Origin: Candidatus Manganitrophaceae bacterium
Lineage (GTDB): Bacteria > Nitrospirota > Nitrospiria > SBBL01 > Manganitrophaceae
Direction of reading: 5' to 3'
Length of the DNA stretch: 15,285 bases
Assembly: GCA_004297235.1 (NCBI GenBank)
Contig: SCUR01000221.1
Coordinates: 1 to 15,285 of the forward strand
Part shown: positions 14,901-15,285 of the stretch, one piece after another
Numbering within the stretch: the first letter of the stretch is position 1
Layout of the letters: each line of letters opens with the position of its first letter
Translations under genes and position numbers: made by a program
Notes under the pieces: model-generated
Database searches by the model: none
The model's input: the letters and a program-made list of their open reading frames with translations, nothing else
Told to the model about the DNA's origin: nothing

Positions 14901-15285
14901 GCGGCGCGTGGCGGCGGAGGCTCGGTTCGATCGTCCTGGCCGGGGTGATCTTCGGAGGCGGCGCGGGCTGCTCGCGCGACATGCAGGAGCAGCCGTCGTT
15001 TCAGCCGCAGGAGGCGCCGCGCCTCCACTCCCCCGAGGGAAGCATCCCGCAGAAGAGCCGGTCGGTGCTCCTCACGCTGCCGACGCCGACGCCGGAGCGG
15101 ATCACCCGCGGCGCGGCCCTTTTCGAGATCAACTGCTCTCACTGCCACGGAAAGGTGGGGCTCGGAGACGGGCCGGTCGGCCGTCATCTGGTTCTGCCCC
15201 CTTTCAATCTCCGCGCCGACCCGACGCAACGTCGGCCGGCCGAGGAGATCTACACGATCGTCACCGACGGCCGGGTGGTGATGCC
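14897..15285 (+). CDS. actE: Lipoprotein cytochrome c subunit of alternative complex III (partial, cut by window edge)
   Basis: The first 129 codons of a monoheme c-type cytochrome, continuing past the right edge. A short signal peptide ends in the lipobox GAGC (Cys25), so the mature protein is probably lipid-anchored on the periplasmic side. The segment MQEQPSFQPQEAPRL after it resembles the conserved start of mature ActE. A single CSHCH heme motif (residues 80-84) sits in RGAALFEINCSHCHGKVGLG. The last visible codons read DGRVVM followed by CC, so a Met-Pro pair falls exactly where the distal Met ligand is expected. ActE would accept electrons and hand them to the terminal oxidase or a soluble carrier. 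The gene overlaps actD by four bases. An ActF-like membrane subunit is predicted beyond the window. Confidence 0.88.
   Translation, partial: MSGAWRRRLGSIVLAGVIFGGGAGCSRDMQEQPSFQPQEAPRLHSPEGSIPQKSRSVLLTLPTPTPERITRGAALFEINCSHCHGKVGLGDGPVGRHLVLPPFNLRADPTQRRPAEEIYTIVTDGRVVM

Overview
The window looks like chromosome of a GC-rich, respiring Gram-negative bacterium. An RND efflux pump implies an outer membrane. The right-hand third is an alternative complex III (ACIII)-type quinol:cytochrome c oxidoreductase operon. A Nitrospirota-like host is a plausible guess from this gene mix, but that is inference; nothing here fixes the taxonomy. I see no tRNA, rRNA, CRISPR array, transposase or integrase.

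Layout. (1) 20-2242, plus strand: a soluble hybrid-less histidine kinase with GAF sensor domains, no partner regulator in view, and a start that may lie beyond the left edge. (2) 2330-9095, all minus strand, read right to left: an ArsR-family repressor, an RND periplasmic adaptor, an RND permease, a small DUF2892 membrane protein, a DUF302 protein, a TauE/SafE permease and a DUF1634 membrane protein. The first four are tightly packed behind one promoter that contains a 22-bp near-perfect palindrome, almost certainly the repressor's own operator. DUF302 and TauE-DUF1634 follow after gaps of 133 and 123 bp and may be separate units. The membrane and sulfur-linked families, plus a repressor with two well-placed cysteines, suggest a sulfur-, thiol- or oxyanion-stress locus. 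(3) 9391 to the right edge, plus strand: ActA (pentaheme cytochrome), ActB1 (molybdopterin-oxidoreductase fold), ActB2 (four-cluster ferredoxin), ActC (NrfD-like membrane subunit), ActD (DUF3341) and the start of ActE (lipoprotein cytochrome c), in canonical ACIII order. ActF would be expected just outside.

How the ACIII genes work together. ActC is the likely quinol-binding membrane subunit. Electrons would pass through the iron-sulfur clusters of ActB2 to the hemes of ActA and ActE, then to a soluble carrier or terminal oxidase. ActB is normally one fused protein; here it is two ORFs separated by one in-frame amber codon, with a Shine-Dalgarno sequence in front of the second.

Most unusual points. 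The in-frame TAG splits ActB. The molybdopterin-fold half keeps a four-cysteine cluster motif. Two intergenic hairpins inside the ACIII operon are each built from 7-bp periodic units. The ArsR-type repressor has cysteines only near its two termini.
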